From Sphingomonadales bacterium (lineage in GTDB: Bacteria; Pseudomonadota; Alphaproteobacteria; Sphingomonadales; Kordiimonadaceae): a stretch of 50,793 nucleotides of DNA. The stretch lies in assembly GCA_011088215.1 (NCBI GenBank), contig JAALKD010000022.1:1-50793 (forward strand), given 5' to 3'. A model generated the notes under the pieces. The model made no database searches. It worked only from the letters and a program-made list of their open reading frames with translations, and was not told the DNA's origin. Of the stretch, positions 43,539-50,793 are shown in pieces; position 1 is the first letter of the stretch; every line of letters starts with the position of its first letter. The position numbers and the translations under genes are program-made.

Positions 43539-44543
43539 TTAAATATCCTTGATAAGCTCGAAGAAGGTTTTGGTGCCGATGTTGGCCCCGCAAATGATCA
43601 ACCCGACTTTTTTTCCGGCGCATTTTTCTTTCAGCGGGCCAATCAGTGCGGCGGTGGTTGCTGCCCCCGCCGGTTCAACGGCGAGCTTCAGGTCTTCAAA
43701 CAGTATTTTCATCGCGCGGCGCATGTCATTGTCTTCGATCAAAACAATTTCATCTATAAATTTGCGACAAACTGCGTAGCTATAGGGTGCAGAATAGGGC
43801 GCAGATAGCGAATCCGCGATGCTTTTCGGGCCGCCTGGTAAAACGCCTGTTGTGTTGGTTTGGAATGCCAGCGTCATGCTTTTGGCGCCCACCGGTTCAA
43901 CTCCGTATACCGCGCAGTCCGGGTTGGCTTGCTTAACCGCGCAGGCCACGCCCGATGCCAGCCCGCCGCCGCCAATGGGCACAATCACTGCGTCCAGATC
44001 AGGGATTTGTTCCATAAATTCAGCCCCCAGGGTGCCGGTGCCGAGCGTTATGTTTTCGCCTTCAAATGGGTGGACAACCGTGCGGCCTTCGTCTTCTGCT
44101 ACCTCGACCATCATATCCAGAACATCAGTGATGCTTTCAACCTGCATCACCGCTGCACCCAGGTCTTTGATTGCTTGCAGGCGCATGGCGTTGATGGTTT
44201 TGGGCACGATGATTTTGGCGTCCACGCCATATGTTTTTGCCGCCAGTGCAACAGCGACGCCGTGATTTCCGCCAGTGCCGGCGACAAGGCCGCGGGCTTT
44301 TTCCTCCTCGTTCATGCGAGAGACAACTGTTAGTGCACCGCGGGCTTTGAATGACCCGGCTTTCTGGAACAGTTCCAACTTTAACACCGGATGGCAGTCT
44401 GTGCCCACCAGCCTGTCTTTGGTGGGGCTTTCCCAAGCCTGTGTCGGGGTCAGGCGCAGATGCTCACGCAGCGCTTTTGCGTGCGACTGAAAAGCGTCTA
44501 GGTCCGGGTAGGACAAGTCGTTTGGGATATTACTGTCAGCCAC
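43539..44543 (-). CDS. Threonine/serine dehydratase-like PLP enzyme
   Basis: A fold type II PLP enzyme of 334 residues with the Lys in LELFQKAGSFKARGA, the phosphate-binding GGGGLASG and the asparagine loop GTGGNHGVAVA. Length without a C-terminal ACT domain fits the catabolic threonine dehydratase or a serine/threonine racemase-like relative. The GTG at 44541-44543 is chosen because AGGGGG stands upstream and the encoded start (ADSNIPNDLSYPDLDAF) is natural; a start at 44732 would overlap the upstream gene by 98 bases. It would give 2-oxobutanoate or pyruvate and ammonia. Confidence 0.85.
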   Translation of the reverse strand: MADSNIPNDLSYPDLDAFQSHAKALREHLRLTPTQAWESPTKDRLVGTDCHPVLKLELFQKAGSFKARGALTVVSRMNEEEKARGLVAGTGGNHGVAVALAAKTYGVDAKIIVPKTINAMRLQAIKDLGAAVMQVESITDVLDMMVEVAEDEGRTVVHPFEGENITLGTGTLGAEFMEQIPDLDAVIVPIGGGGLASGVACAVKQANPDCAVYGVEPVGAKSMTLAFQTNTTGVLPGGPKSIADSLSAPYSAPYSYAVCRKFIDEIVLIEDNDMRRAMKILFEDLKLAVEPAGAATTAALIGPLKEKCAGKKVGLIICGANIGTKTFFELIKDI

Positions 44544-44634
44544 AAAGCCCCCTGCGTTTCTGTATGCATAGACGCAAGAGCATATGGCCTGACAATAGTT
44601 TAACGCAACAGTTAAGGCAGGCAGTGAGACGCGC

Positions 44635-45921
44635 TTAGTCTGGTAACCGCAAAATAACCGTGGGCGTAAGTGTTTGACCGTCAGCAACGCCGCCGCCGGG
44701 GGCATATTTGGGCCATTGGCTTGATGCGACAAAAACTAGTCCGCCTGCTGTTGATGTGCCCAGCGTTGGTTCATCAAAATTCGCAAGGTTTTGTGCCAAA
44801 ACCGTAATGCTGGTAACGGACTCCTGCGCGTTATCAAGCTTAATTTCGATAACACGTTGCGGACTGATGCCGTTTTGTATCGCGATAAGTCGGCCTTTGT
44901 GAGCAAACAGCCCGTCGATGCCGATCAGCGATACAGTGGGCGGCAAGGCCAGTAGATTTGCTTCGCCGGTGACGGTGTTGATGCGCCATAGGCCTCGGCC
45001 ATAATCCGCCATAAATAACTCGCCGCCTTCAAGGAACGTTAGACCTTGCGGGCTACGGAATTGTTTCTTGGTATTGAGTTTCTCAAGGTTATCGCCATTA
45101 ATTTTGTATATGCCGCCGCCTTGCGCTTGCGTCACATAAACGGTACCGGTTGGACTGATGGCAATGTCGGCAATCTGCTGTCCCTCGGTGCCGCCGGGCA
45201 GTGGCCAGTTACCGGTTACAAGCCCGGTTTCGGGGTCGATACGCATAACGCCGGTTTGGCCCTCGCCTTTGGGCATATTGGGTGTTTGGTCTACGCGCCC
45301 ATGGGTAACATACAGTGCACCGTCGCTCTCACTGTAAGCAATGCCAAAAAAGCTGCCAACGCCGTGGTCGGTTCCATCAGTCAAAACTGACATTTCGCCC
45401 GTGGTGCTTGCTTTTAATATTGTGTTCGAAACGACGGTGCTGAGGAAAAAAATGCCGTTACCGTCGGTTGCCACACCTTCCACCAACTGGTGTTCGGTGG
45501 GAACGGATATCAGCGCTTCAGCGGTGCCTTTGGCCCCGGTAAGTTCATCGAACTCGCTGCTGTAACGTTGCCAGATATCTGGGGGCAACTTTTTCTGCAT
45601 CTTGGCCCGAATGCCGGCACCCGGCACCAGGCCCAGGGCAACAAACTGATCGGCGAATGCAACAGCATCATCGATTTGATCTGTTTCCGCGGCCAGAAAA
45701 AGCGCGTTAGAAAGCAATGCTGTGTTTGTTGGGCGGTCATCCAGCGCGCGTTTCATGCTCGCTAGCGCGGTTGCCAGGTCACCAGCGCGAAAGGCCGCAA
45801 TGGCTTCGCCGCGTGCCGCCTGTGACCGGGTATATTGATCTTCGGTTTCCGAAACTACATTTTGGGACGAGGCGGGGAGCGCCATCCCAACACAAATCAT
45901 CGCTGCTGCAAATTTTTTCAT
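44635..45921 (-). CDS. Secreted protein with TPR-like and SMP-30/NHL-like beta-propeller regions
   Basis: A 428-residue exported protein. The signal peptide is MKKFAAAMICVGMALPASSQ. Residues about 30-95 form helix pairs resembling TPR repeats (AFRAGDLATALASMKRALDD). From about 120 the protein has repeated strands typical of a six-bladed propeller (EGVATDGNGIFFLSTV, IADIAISPTGTVYVTQA, GLTFLEGGELFMADYG, in part), as in SMP-30/gluconolactonase or NHL proteins. No catalytic set is evident, so enzyme function is not assumed. It lies between the helicase and dehydratase genes. Confidence 0.75.
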   Translation of the reverse strand: MKKFAAAMICVGMALPASSQNVVSETEDQYTRSQAARGEAIAAFRAGDLATALASMKRALDDRPTNTALLSNALFLAAETDQIDDAVAFADQFVALGLVPGAGIRAKMQKKLPPDIWQRYSSEFDELTGAKGTAEALISVPTEHQLVEGVATDGNGIFFLSTVVSNTILKASTTGEMSVLTDGTDHGVGSFFGIAYSESDGALYVTHGRVDQTPNMPKGEGQTGVMRIDPETGLVTGNWPLPGGTEGQQIADIAISPTGTVYVTQAQGGGIYKINGDNLEKLNTKKQFRSPQGLTFLEGGELFMADYGRGLWRINTVTGEANLLALPPTVSLIGIDGLFAHKGRLIAIQNGISPQRVIEIKLDNAQESVTSITVLAQNLANFDEPTLGTSTAGGLVFVASSQWPKYAPGGGVADGQTLTPTVILRLPD

Positions 45922-45989
45922 GGCAAGCAGTTTAGGCGGGCATAGCGGGCATGCCAAGCGACAAACGATAAACGGTTTATCTCAAAAGT

Positions 45990-47759
45990 TTAGCGGCGCC
46001 TGAGCGGTTGGTTGCCGCCGCCTTTGTTTCCACCTTTGGCACCATTTTTGCCAGCGCGCTTGGCCCCGGGGCCGTTTCGTTTGCCGTGTTCGGGGCGCGC
46101 AGAGTTGCCGGGTTTTCCGGGCTTGCCACTGAACTTACCGGCTGGCTTGCCGCCGGGTTTTTTTCCAAACTTTTTGCCAGAATCGCTACGCCGGTCATCC
46201 CTTTGTGGGCGATCTTCGCGTTGGGGCCGCCCCTCACGTTGAGGTCGGTCTTCGCGCCGGGACCGATCATCTCTGGTTGAGCGTTCGTTGCGGGCTGGTC
46301 TGCCGTCCCGATTAGGTTTGCTGTCACGGTTTGGCCGGTCTTCGCTTCTGTTGCGGTTTTCGCCTTCGCTGGAATGCCGTTTTGGGCCGCGGTCACGGAA
46401 GGGTCGTGCGTCCGGCCTGTCGTCGTCGCGTGCGAATTTTGGTTTGCCTTTGTTCTTGTTTGGCTTCTTGGGGCCAGTTGCTTTCTTGCGGGTACCCTCA
46501 GGCCGTTCGCCGTAAAATTCTGCGCGCTTGCCTTTTGCCTTTTTTGGTTTTGCCGGCCCGGGTTTTTTGCGCGCTGCCACCGAAGGGCGTTTTTTTGGTG
46601 CGAAGCTGGCTTTCTTCTTAACCGTCATTCGGTAGGGGTGGTCTTCGATCACTTCGAGCGTTTCACCCAGAATATCCTCAATCGCACGGATCAGACGAAA
46701 CTCGTTTTTACCGCACAGGGTAAAGGCGCGACCGCTTGCGCCGCCGCGCGCTGTACGTCCGATACGGTGAACATAGCTTTCAGCTTCAACCGGCACATCA
46801 AAATTGAACACATGGCTGATGTCTTTCACATCAATACCGCGTGCAGCAACATCGGTAGCGACCAGATAGTCAAATTGGCTATTGCGAAATCCGTTGATTG
46901 TGCGCTGGCGTAGTTTTTGTGGCTTGTCGCCGTGAATGGCTTCAGCCTTCAGGCCCAAACTTTCCAAATAGGTTGCAATTTCATCGGCGTCGCGGCGGGT
47001 GCGGACGAAAACCACCGATTTGCTCGGTTCTTCATTTTCAATCAGATACTGTAGCAGCTCTTTTTTCTGGTGGCCGGGCACATGCATAACCCAGTGGTCC
47101 AGGTTGTTTGCAACCGTTGTGCTGGTAGAGACATCAACCTGCGCAGGGTCGTTCAGCAGCGTAGATTTCAGCTCGCCGATGGCATCGCTTAGGGTGGCGG
47201 AAAACATGATCGCCTGATGCTCTTTGGTGATTTTCGAATTGATTTTGCGAACGTCGTCGACGAAACCCAAATCCAGCATGCGATCGGCTTCATCCAGCAC
47301 AAAATATTCGATTTGATCCAGATAGATATTACCGCGTTTCATATGGTCTAAAAGACGGCCGGGCGTAGAAATCAAAATATCAACCCCGCGGCGCAGGATA
47401 TGCGTTTGCGTGCGGTAAGGCGCGCCACCGTATATGGTGCAACAGCTGGCTTTCATGCCGGTGGAAAGTTCCTTGATCCGGTCTGTTGTTTGCAGGGCCA
47501 GCTCGCGGGTCGGCGCCAGAATAAGGGCGCGTGGCATATGAGCTTCGGCCCGGCCTTCATACATAGCCAGTTTTTCCAGAAGCGGAATTACGAAGGCGGC
47601 GGTTTTGCCGCTGCCGGTTTGAGCAACGCCTATCATGTCACGGCCAGCCAGAAGGGCTGGTATGGTTTCCCTTTGAATGGGGGTTGCTTCGGTGAAATTG
47701 CTGTGTTCAAGCGCGCGCAGCATGGCCTCGCTGAGGCCAAGGGTGGTAAAATCAGACAT
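45990..47759 (-). CDS. DEAD-box RNA helicase with long basic tail (RhlE-like)
   Basis: An ATP-dependent RNA helicase of 589 residues. The core (1-370) has the Q motif, AQTGSGKT, PTRELALQT, VLDEADRMLD, SATL and HRIGRTARGG. The tail (about 375-589) is highly charged and repetitive, with Arg/Asp/Pro blocks such as RPQREGRPQREDRPQRDD and a Lys/Gly/Pro-rich end, likely a disordered RNA-binding region. A perfect hairpin lies in its leader. Such helicases act in ribosome assembly, mRNA decay and cold adaptation; which applies here is not shown. Confidence 0.93.
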   Translation of the reverse strand: MSDFTTLGLSEAMLRALEHSNFTEATPIQRETIPALLAGRDMIGVAQTGSGKTAAFVIPLLEKLAMYEGRAEAHMPRALILAPTRELALQTTDRIKELSTGMKASCCTIYGGAPYRTQTHILRRGVDILISTPGRLLDHMKRGNIYLDQIEYFVLDEADRMLDLGFVDDVRKINSKITKEHQAIMFSATLSDAIGELKSTLLNDPAQVDVSTSTTVANNLDHWVMHVPGHQKKELLQYLIENEEPSKSVVFVRTRRDADEIATYLESLGLKAEAIHGDKPQKLRQRTINGFRNSQFDYLVATDVAARGIDVKDISHVFNFDVPVEAESYVHRIGRTARGGASGRAFTLCGKNEFRLIRAIEDILGETLEVIEDHPYRMTVKKKASFAPKKRPSVAARKKPGPAKPKKAKGKRAEFYGERPEGTRKKATGPKKPNKNKGKPKFARDDDRPDARPFRDRGPKRHSSEGENRNRSEDRPNRDSKPNRDGRPARNERSTRDDRSRREDRPQREGRPQREDRPQRDDRRSDSGKKFGKKPGGKPAGKFSGKPGKPGNSARPEHGKRNGPGAKRAGKNGAKGGNKGGGNQPLRRR

Positions 47760-47822
47760 GTTAAATCCGTACGTTAAGGGCAGGCTGTCGGCTTGCCATC
47801 ATTTCCCCGCACTAAAACGCGG

Positions 47823-47837
47823 TACTGGAAACCAGTA
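47823..47837 (-). other. Hairpin in the helicase leader
   Basis: TACTGG and CCAGTA form a six-pair stem with a three-base loop, about 65 bases before the helicase start in a 253-base gap after DUF1223. It could be a leader structure, but it is too short to be sure. Confidence 0.25.
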
Positions 47838-48012
47838 TTCCTTAACCTTCGGATCGTGTCTGACCGGCATTTGCCGATGGACGGTTCACATGGGGTCTAC
47901 GCGACATCGCGCGAACACTGGGCATTATAGGCGATTCGCTCGCCGGGGCGCTGTTTGCGCCTTTATTGGGGAAATGTCAACTCAGTGGTGACTTGGAGGT
48001 GATTTAGCGTAA

Positions 48013-48765
48013 TTAGCGGCTGCCGGAGCCGTCCAGCCGGACATTCGCCGCACCTTCGATACCGCCGTGGTAATAGCCTTGCTGCAACAGCACAGCCAAA
48101 TGGTCGGCCCCAACGTCTTGGCCGGTTTTTACGTCCAGCGTAAAGCTTGTCGCGGAACCGTCCCAATCGGGCAGCATGTCAGCTAGACGCACGACATTAG
48201 TGTAATGCAGGCTTCGTCCACTATTTTCGCCGTCACCGATTTCCACGGTTGCGTCGCTCAGATACCAAACGGTAACGATAGCGATGTCTTCGGGCACGTC
48301 CGTTTGCGGTAGGTTAAGAGTGATTTTGCTGCCGTCGGACGATAGAACAGGCTCAACCATCAGTCGGTTTTCGGCCCGGGCGGAATTAACGGCATCGCGC
48401 ACATCACCCTGGTTAGAGCCAACACTTTGAAAGCGCCCATCGAAAACCATTTGCGGGGTGTAAACGCCACCACGGCTAAAGCGTTTGTTATAAGCGGCTT
48501 GACGCATGGAATAGTGCGGATGGGCAAATGTGTCTTCCCAACCGAGCCGGTCCCAATAGTCAACAGCCCAGGACAGAGTTAGCATGCCGGGCCGGTCGCG
48601 CAGCGCCCGCAGCGCCGCGTCAGCTGGAGGGCAACTGGAACAGCCTTGGCTGGTAAACAGTTCAACTACGGTCAGGCGGTCGTCGTCTTGTGCAGCCACA
48701 GCCGAGCCTAGAAAGACAGAACCCACCAAAAAACTTGCGGTAATTATCAGTATCTTTTTCATCAT
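48013..48765 (-). CDS. DUF1223 exported thioredoxin-like protein
   Basis: A 250-residue protein of DUF1223. A signal peptide (MMKKILIITASFLVGSVFLG, cleavage near AVAAQ) precedes a thioredoxin-like domain that opens with TVVELFTSQGCSSCPPAD, carrying a CxxC pair, then WAVDYWDRLGWED and YTPQMVFDGRFQSVGS. The family has no proven function, but the CSSC site suggests redox work in the periplasm. It lies between aconitase and the helicase gene on the same strand. Confidence 0.88.
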   Translation of the reverse strand: MMKKILIITASFLVGSVFLGSAVAAQDDDRLTVVELFTSQGCSSCPPADAALRALRDRPGMLTLSWAVDYWDRLGWEDTFAHPHYSMRQAAYNKRFSRGGVYTPQMVFDGRFQSVGSNQGDVRDAVNSARAENRLMVEPVLSSDGSKITLNLPQTDVPEDIAIVTVWYLSDATVEIGDGENSGRSLHYTNVVRLADMLPDWDGSATSFTLDVKTGQDVGADHLAVLLQQGYYHGGIEGAANVRLDGSGSR

Positions 48766-48951
48766 GCTTTCAAAGTATGTGAGCTATTCGTCACATACCA
48801 ATCACCTGTGTGTGAGGGATTTGTGCACCCTCGACGATCAACCATGAAATTTGTTAAAGCAAAAGCAGCCAAACCTGCAAAGGTTTAATAAGCACCTGTC
48901 ACACCAATGTGAGTTTTTGTACAGCCAATAACAAAACGCTTCGCTCGAGAA

Positions 48952-48977
48952 AAAAGGCGACCGATCAGTCGCCTTTT
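48952..48977 (-). terminator. Rho-independent terminator after aconitase
   Basis: AAAAGGCGAC and GTCGCCTTTT form a perfect ten-pair stem with loop CGATCA. On the minus strand the stem runs into a T-run (CCTTTTTTCTCG). It lies 24 bases past the aconitase stop, so it ends that transcript before the DUF1223 gene. Confidence 0.85.
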
Positions 48978-49000
48978 CGAGAAGTGACCTGATGTTGGGA

Positions 49001-50793
49001 TTAGGACGCCAAACGCCGTAGCACATAGTGCAGAATACCGCCGTTTTTGAAGTATTCCACTTCATTTTCGGTATCGATCCGGCACAGAACGGTAATTTCT
49101 TTCGATTTTCCGTCCGCATAATGCACGGTAACCATCACATCCTGACGCGGGGAAACGGTGCCCGCAATACCGGTCACATCGAAAGTTTCTGTGCCAACAA
49201 GGCCCAGGCTTTCACGGCCGTCACCGTCTTTGAACTGCAGGGGCAGAACACCCATACCCACAAGGTTTGATCGGTGAATACGTTCAAAGCTTTCAACCAG
49301 TACAGCTTTTACGCCGAGTAAGATGGTGCCTTTAGCGGCCCAGTCACGCGATGAGCCGGTGCCGTATTCCTTGCCGCCAATAACCACAAGCGGTGTTCCG
49401 GCTTCCTGGTACTGCATCGAAGCAGCGTAAATGCTCATCACCTCGCCGGAGGGCTGATGCGTGGTCCAGCCGCCCTCGGTACCAGGTGCCATAAGGTTGC
49501 GCAGGCGAATGTTGGCGAAGGTTCCGCGCATCATCACTTCGTGGTTGCCGCGCCGCGAACCATAGCTGTTGAAGTCTGCGCGTGCCACACCGTGAGCCTG
49601 TAAATATTCACCTGCAGGGCTATCGGCCTTGATGGCCCCCGCTGGACTGATGTGGTCAGTGGTGATGCTATGACCCAAGAGCGCCAGTGGCCGCGCACCA
49701 ATGATATCTGCGGTATCGGCTACATCGTGCCCCATTCCCTGGAAATACGGTGGGTGTTGGATGTAAGTGGATTTGTCGTTCCACTGGTAGGTCTGGCCTT
49801 CTGAAACGGGAATGGCCTGCCATTCCGGTGTGCCTGTGAATACATCTGAGTAACGTTCGATGAACATTGCACGGGTCAGAGATGCATTAACCGCCGCGTC
49901 GACATCCGCGTTGGTTGGCCACAGATCTTTCAGGTACACATCATTACCATCTTTATCCTGTGCCAATGGCTCTGTAGTGATGTTGATGCGCATTGAGCCG
50001 GCTATGGCATAAGCAACAACAAGAGGGGGCGATGCTAGGTAATTGGCTTTGATGTCCTGGCTAATGCGGCCTTCGAAGTTGCGGTTGCCGGACGATACAC
50101 TTGTGCAAACCATGTCATTTTCATTGATGGTTTTGCTGATTGGTCCTTCCAGCGGGCCAGAGTTGCCAATACAGGTGGTACAACCGTAACCAACCAGGTT
50201 GAAGCCGAGCGCATCCAGATGCTCGGTGAGGCCAGCACGGTCCAGGTAATCGGTTACAACTTGGCTACCTGGCGCGAGAGAGGTTTTAACCCACGGCTTG
50301 CGGGTCAAGCCTAGCTCATTAGCTTTTTTGGCGACCAAACCTGCTGCTACCAGAACGCTGGGGTTTGAAGTGTTGGTGCAGCTGGTGATAGCCGCGATAC
50401 AGACATCGCCCTGATTAAGTTTATAATCTTTACCTTCAACCGAATAACCTGCATCGTCGCCGCGCTTGCCAAAGCTTTCCAGCACGCTATCAAATGCGGT
50501 GTCTGCAACGGCCAGTTCAACCCGGTCTTGGGGCCTTTTGGGGCCTGCAAGCGATGGCTTGACGGTTGAAATATCCAGTTCAAGTGTATCTGTGAATATA
50601 GGGTCGGGTGAGCCTGCGTCGCGCCACATACCTTGTTCTTTGGCGTAAGCTTCCACGAGCTTCAGGGTTTCCTCGTCGCGGCCGGTGAACTCCATATAGT
50701 CCAGCGTTTGGCGCGAGATGGGGAAGAAGCCACAGGTGGCGCCGTATTCCGGGCCCATGTTTGCAATGGTGGCTTGATCGGCAAGCGTCAATT
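49001..50793 (-). CDS. acnA: Aconitate hydratase A, C-terminal part (cut by window edge)
   Basis: The TCA cycle enzyme that isomerises citrate to isocitrate through cis-aconitate. The window holds about 597 C-terminal residues of a protein that is usually close to 890-900. Visible motifs are the 4Fe-4S cysteines in [10 protein letters not shown] and [12 protein letters not shown], and the swivel-domain active-site region [18 protein letters not shown] and [16 protein letters not shown]. The frame is open to the right edge, so the start lies outside. A good terminator follows. Confidence 0.97.
   Translation of the reverse strand, partial: LTLADQATIANMGPEYGATCGFFPISRQTLDYMEFTGRDEETLKLVEAYAKEQGMWRDAGSPDPIFTDTLELDISTVKPSLAGPKRPQDRVELAVADTAFDSVLESFGKRGDDAGYSVEGKDYKLNQGDVCIAAITSCTNTSNPSVLVAAGLVAKKANELGLTRKPWVKTSLAPGSQVVTDYLDRAGLTEHLDALGFNLVGYGCTTCIGNSGPLEGPISKTINENDMVCTSVSSGNRNFEGRISQDIKANYLASPPLVVAYAIAGSMRINITTEPLAQDKDGNDVYLKDLWPTNADVDAAVNASLTRAMFIERYSDVFTGTPEWQAIPVSEGQTYQWNDKSTYIQHPPYFQGMGHDVADTADIIGARPLALLGHSITTDHISPAGAIKADSPAGEYLQAHGVARADFNSYGSRRGNHEVMMRGTFANIRLRNLMAPGTEGGWTTHQPSGEVMSIYAASMQYQEAGTPLVVIGGKEYGTGSSRDWAAKGTILLGVKAVLVESFERIHRSNLVGMGVLPLQFKDGDGRESLGLVGTETFDVTGIAGTVSPRQDVMVTVHYADGKSKEITVLCRIDTENEVEYFKNGGILHYVLRRLAS

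Noticed and set aside
1..50793. CRISPR arrays, insertion sequences or rRNA
   Set aside because: No regularly spaced repeats, no transposase-like frame and no rRNA text were seen on reading the window.

Overview
The window looks like the chromosome of an alphaproteobacterium. The evidence is gene content and order: on the minus strand ribonuclease D, lptC, lptA, lptB, rpoN, hpf and ptsN follow each other as in many Alphaproteobacteria; a DUF1491 gene precedes def, fmt and truA; and mutS is divergent from a malic enzyme fused to a phosphotransacetylase-like domain. I cannot place it below class from the sequence alone.

Layout. 1-8.2 kb: mutS (cut by the left edge), maeB, a LuxO/NtrC-type sigma-54 response regulator divergent from a PilZ protein, DUF1491, and the def-fmt-truA run. 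8.2-14.2 kb (minus): ribonuclease D, LPS transport genes lptC-lptA-lptB, rpoN, hpf and ptsN, with a perfect FNR/FixK-type box in front of hpf. 14.4-16.3 kb (plus): a TesB-like thioesterase, a GFA-fold protein and a VOC protein. 16.3-34.05 kb: an accessory segment with an RND efflux pair, K+ channel, GltS, patatin lipoprotein, small secreted proteins including an HdeA-like one, a DUF4136 lipoprotein, an EAL phosphodiesterase, MipA/OmpV, a secreted EEP-fold phosphodiesterase, a guanine deaminase-MFS-Tsx purine cassette and a ZIP transporter. 34.06-34.14 kb: tRNA-Leu(CAG). 34.2-43.5 kb: uppP, gltD-gltB, a GST, queG and a small membrane protein. 43.5-50.8 kb (minus): aconitase (cut by the right edge), DUF1223, a DEAD-box helicase, a TPR/beta-propeller protein and a threonine dehydratase-like enzyme.

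The most interesting structural signal is a perfect 20-bp direct repeat. One copy is the 3' end of tRNA-Leu (34053-34072) and the other lies two bases after the VOC stop codon (16271-16290). The pair brackets the accessory segment almost exactly, as attL/attR of a tRNA-integrated island would. No intact integrase is present; a short, apparently frameshifted coding remnant lies beside the tRNA. Genes inside are visibly more AT-rich in places than the flanking core genes.

Within the island, the purine cassette (guanine deaminase, inner-membrane MFS carrier, outer-membrane Tsx-type channel) reads as a nucleobase uptake and deamination unit. Its first gene is interrupted by a single in-frame TAA, and its leader can fold into a small three-way-junction-like structure that resembles no family I can name with confidence. 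The EAL gene also has a hairpin-rich leader and no ATG start at the expected place.
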